This document shows, in pieces, positions 58,667-59,946 of a stretch of 59,946 bases of DNA. Origin of the DNA: an archaeon (GTDB taxonomy: Archaea; Thermoproteota; Nitrososphaeria; Nitrososphaerales; UBA183); assembly GCA_021807225.1 (NCBI GenBank), contig JAKAPI010000003.1:1-59946 (forward strand), in the 5' to 3' direction. The notes under the pieces were generated by a model. It worked only from the letters and a program-made list of their open reading frames with translations. It made no database searches and was not told the DNA's origin. The stretch's first letter is position 1. The number at the start of each line of letters is the position of its first letter. The translations under genes were made by a program, and so were the position numbers.

Positions 58667-59206
58667 CTAGGCCCGCTTCTTCGCCTGGGGGCGGACGAGA
58701 ATCTTCTTGGGTTTGGGGCCAAGCGAGAGGACGGTCTTCTCGTAGTCAGACCAGCTCACCCCCAGCTTCTGAGCGACCATCATCTCGATCATTGTGGCGA
58801 ACTCGTGCTCGTTGCGATAGGGCGCCTTTGGATGGTCCCCAGGCTCGGCGTCCATGGGGTGGAGGTTCAACCTCCGCTCGGCTTCGAAGTTCACGTCGAA
58901 GGCGACCACCTCCTCGTCTGATATCCCGTGCATCTTGCAGAGCTCATATTCTATCATCTCGTGAAGGGCGACGAGGAAGACGTATCTCTGGTCCCTCATC
59001 CTGCTCACCCTGATCTGGGCGGGCTTTCCGGGGATCCAGTCGCCCACTGTCTCATACCTCTGCTTCCTGTGGGGCACCTGGGCTACGGTGAAGACCGGCT
59101 GGAGGTCCCTTCTCCTGGCTACCCCTCTGGGCCTGAGCAGGTTGGAGTGCCCCCTGGGGACGGCGCCGGGCCGCGGGAGGGCACGCCGGAAGCTTGGAGA
59201 CGACAA
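58667..59206 (-). CDS. Conserved-looking protein with HExxE-type motif
   Basis: 179 residues (or about 136 from GTG 59077). The middle holds YVFLVALHEMIEYELC, an HExxE helix reminiscent of a metal site, followed by the acidic AFDVNFEAERRLN and a second helix EFATMIEMMVAQKLGV. The basic N-terminal 40 residues may be non-coding if GTG 59077 is used. Phage- and plasmid-borne relatives of such small metallopeptidase-like proteins exist, but no family is assigned. Confidence 0.55.
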   Translation of the reverse strand: MSSPSFRRALPRPGAVPRGHSNLLRPRGVARRRDLQPVFTVAQVPHRKQRYETVGDWIPGKPAQIRVSRMRDQRYVFLVALHEMIEYELCKMHGISDEEVVAFDVNFEAERRLNLHPMDAEPGDHPKAPYRNEHEFATMIEMMVAQKLGVSWSDYEKTVLSLGPKPKKILVRPQAKKRA

Positions 59207-59412
59207 ATCGTTCAGGAAAAAGGCCGGCCGGGGCCCCCTAAGGGATAGGCTGTCAAAACGGCACCCCTTTTTGGTAAACCAAAATTCAGCCGCATGAGAA
59301 GGGGCGGGCCGGAGCCGGATGCCCCGCTTTCCTCTTTGGCTTATCTAAGGGTCTAGGCCCGAACATGAGAGGGGAAAGGAAGGGTGGGGCGCTGCGGTAG
59401 CCCGAGGGGGCG

Positions 59413-59802
59413 CTATGCCTTCTTGAACTCGAGGGCCGCCGAGTTGATGCAGTACCGGAGGCCGGTGGGCCTCGGACCGTCCTCGAAGACGTGCCCCAGG
59501 TGGACCCCGCAGTTCCCGCAGCTGACCTCGGTCCTGGTCATCCCTAGGCTCCTGTCGGTGTCCTCTTTGACCGTCCCCTTCGACACTGGCTGGAAGAAGC
59601 TCGGCCACCCCGTCCCGGACTCGAACTTCGTGTCTGAGCCGAACAGCTGGGTGCCGCAGACAACGCATGTGTAGGTCCCCTTCTCGTGGTTGTCCCAGTA
59701 CTTCCCCGTGAACGGGGCCTCCGTCCCTTTCAAGAAGCAGACGTTCACCGCGTCCCTGTTGAGCTGCGCCTTCTTCCTCTCCATCTCTTCCTTTGTAAGC
59801 AT
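59413..59802 (-). CDS. msrB: Peptide-methionine (R)-S-oxide reductase
   Basis: Repairs oxidised methionine. 129 residues: [59 protein letters not shown]. Both zinc-binding C-x2-C pairs and the catalytic Cys (RYCINS) are present. ATG 59802 lies about 31 nt from ACTTTATACC on the minus strand. The 206 nt between this gene and 59207 hold nothing I can support. Confidence 0.95.
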   Translation of the reverse strand: MLTKEEMERKKAQLNRDAVNVCFLKGTEAPFTGKYWDNHEKGTYTCVVCGTQLFGSDTKFESGTGWPSFFQPVSKGTVKEDTDRSLGMTRTEVSCGNCGVHLGHVFEDGPRPTGLRYCINSAALEFKKA

Positions 59803-59946
59803 CGGTCGGAAGGAGACTCAGGTGAGGTATAAAGTTTCGAAACCTCTTTCCGACAAATGCGGACGCGGCTTCCTCGAACTAGACGCGTAGAGAGGCAAGG
59901 TTAGGCAGGATTGAGCGGCGCCCTGATAGTCTTAAGAGCCACTGGG

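Noticed and set aside
1..59946. CRISPR arrays, rRNA genes, prophage or integrated plasmid.
   Set aside because: No regularly spaced repeats, no rRNA sequence, and no integrase, capsid or replication genes were seen; the only mobile trace is the transposase relic.

Overview
The window is about 60 kb of GC-rich archaeal chromosome. Archaeal hallmarks include an A-type (V-type family) ATP synthase operon, NAC, TFE alpha, aTrm56, TiaS, Tsr3, NreA, Mre11/Rad50, a Snf7/CdvB protein, an intron-bearing initiator tRNA and an archaeal-type RNase P RNA. Many genes show a TATA-like box centred about 26 nt upstream of an ATG, GTG or TTG start with little or no leader, so leaderless transcription seems the rule. 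The ESCRT-III/MIT pieces, TFE, multiple tRNA introns, class II RNR and an F420-type enzyme fit a Thermoproteota lineage, probably non-ammonia-oxidising Nitrososphaeria (thaum-/aigarchaeal relatives). That placement is inference from gene content.

Region by region: 1-2.8 kb, the tail of a class III-like ribonucleotide reductase and a complete B12-dependent class II enzyme. 2.9-8.4 kb, a small AtpZ-like membrane protein facing the ATP synthase operon (H-F-E-A-B-D plus a coupled 45-aa peptide; I, C and K are absent). 8.4-14.5 kb, information processing (NAC, PUA protein, aTrm56, TFE, HD protein, initiator tRNA, TiaS, Tsr3) with a PLP enzyme. 14.5-20.3 kb, RNase P RNA, Mre11, Rad50, NreA and AlaX. 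20.3-21.4 kb, a visibly less GC-rich island with a transposase remnant and a beheaded membrane-protein gene. 21.4-32.4 kb, metabolic and surface genes: EamA exporter, F420-type oxidoreductase, methyltransferases, DUF59 protein, a divergent DUF4443 regulator/ECF S-component/DUF4430-like unit, a CAP-domain surface protein and a CdvB-like ESCRT-III protein. 32.4-39.3 kb, a possible N-methylhydantoin/sarcosine module (flavin amine oxidase, HyuA, HyuB, MFS). 39.2-43.8 kb, Pol IV, a DUF72 protein and a coiled-coil/SPFH/zinc-ribbon trio resembling Bacillus YdjG-H-I. 43.9-47.4 kb, small proteins, a broken SRPBCC gene, an FKBP and two candidate structured RNAs. 47.4-50.5 kb, a nuclease-fold protein and pyrE-pyrD-pyrF. 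50.5-59.8 kb, an aminotransferase, a LMW-phosphatase/arsenate-reductase-like gene and its partner without canonical starts, CBS, MIT-domain, DUF192 and HtrA-like proteins, a PLP-rhodanese fusion and MsrB.

Most interesting for follow-up: two RNA candidates whose ends pair and whose 5' ends lie 26 nt from TATA boxes (about 46503-46724 plus, about 45577-45828 minus); an initiator tRNA with a D-loop and an anticodon intron; ESCRT-III and MIT proteins encoded apart alongside a YdjGHI-like trio; the 45-aa ATP synthase operon peptide; and CTG or other unusual starts. Start codons below were chosen by promoter spacing, gene overlap and family N-termini, so several genes are shorter than their longest reading frames.
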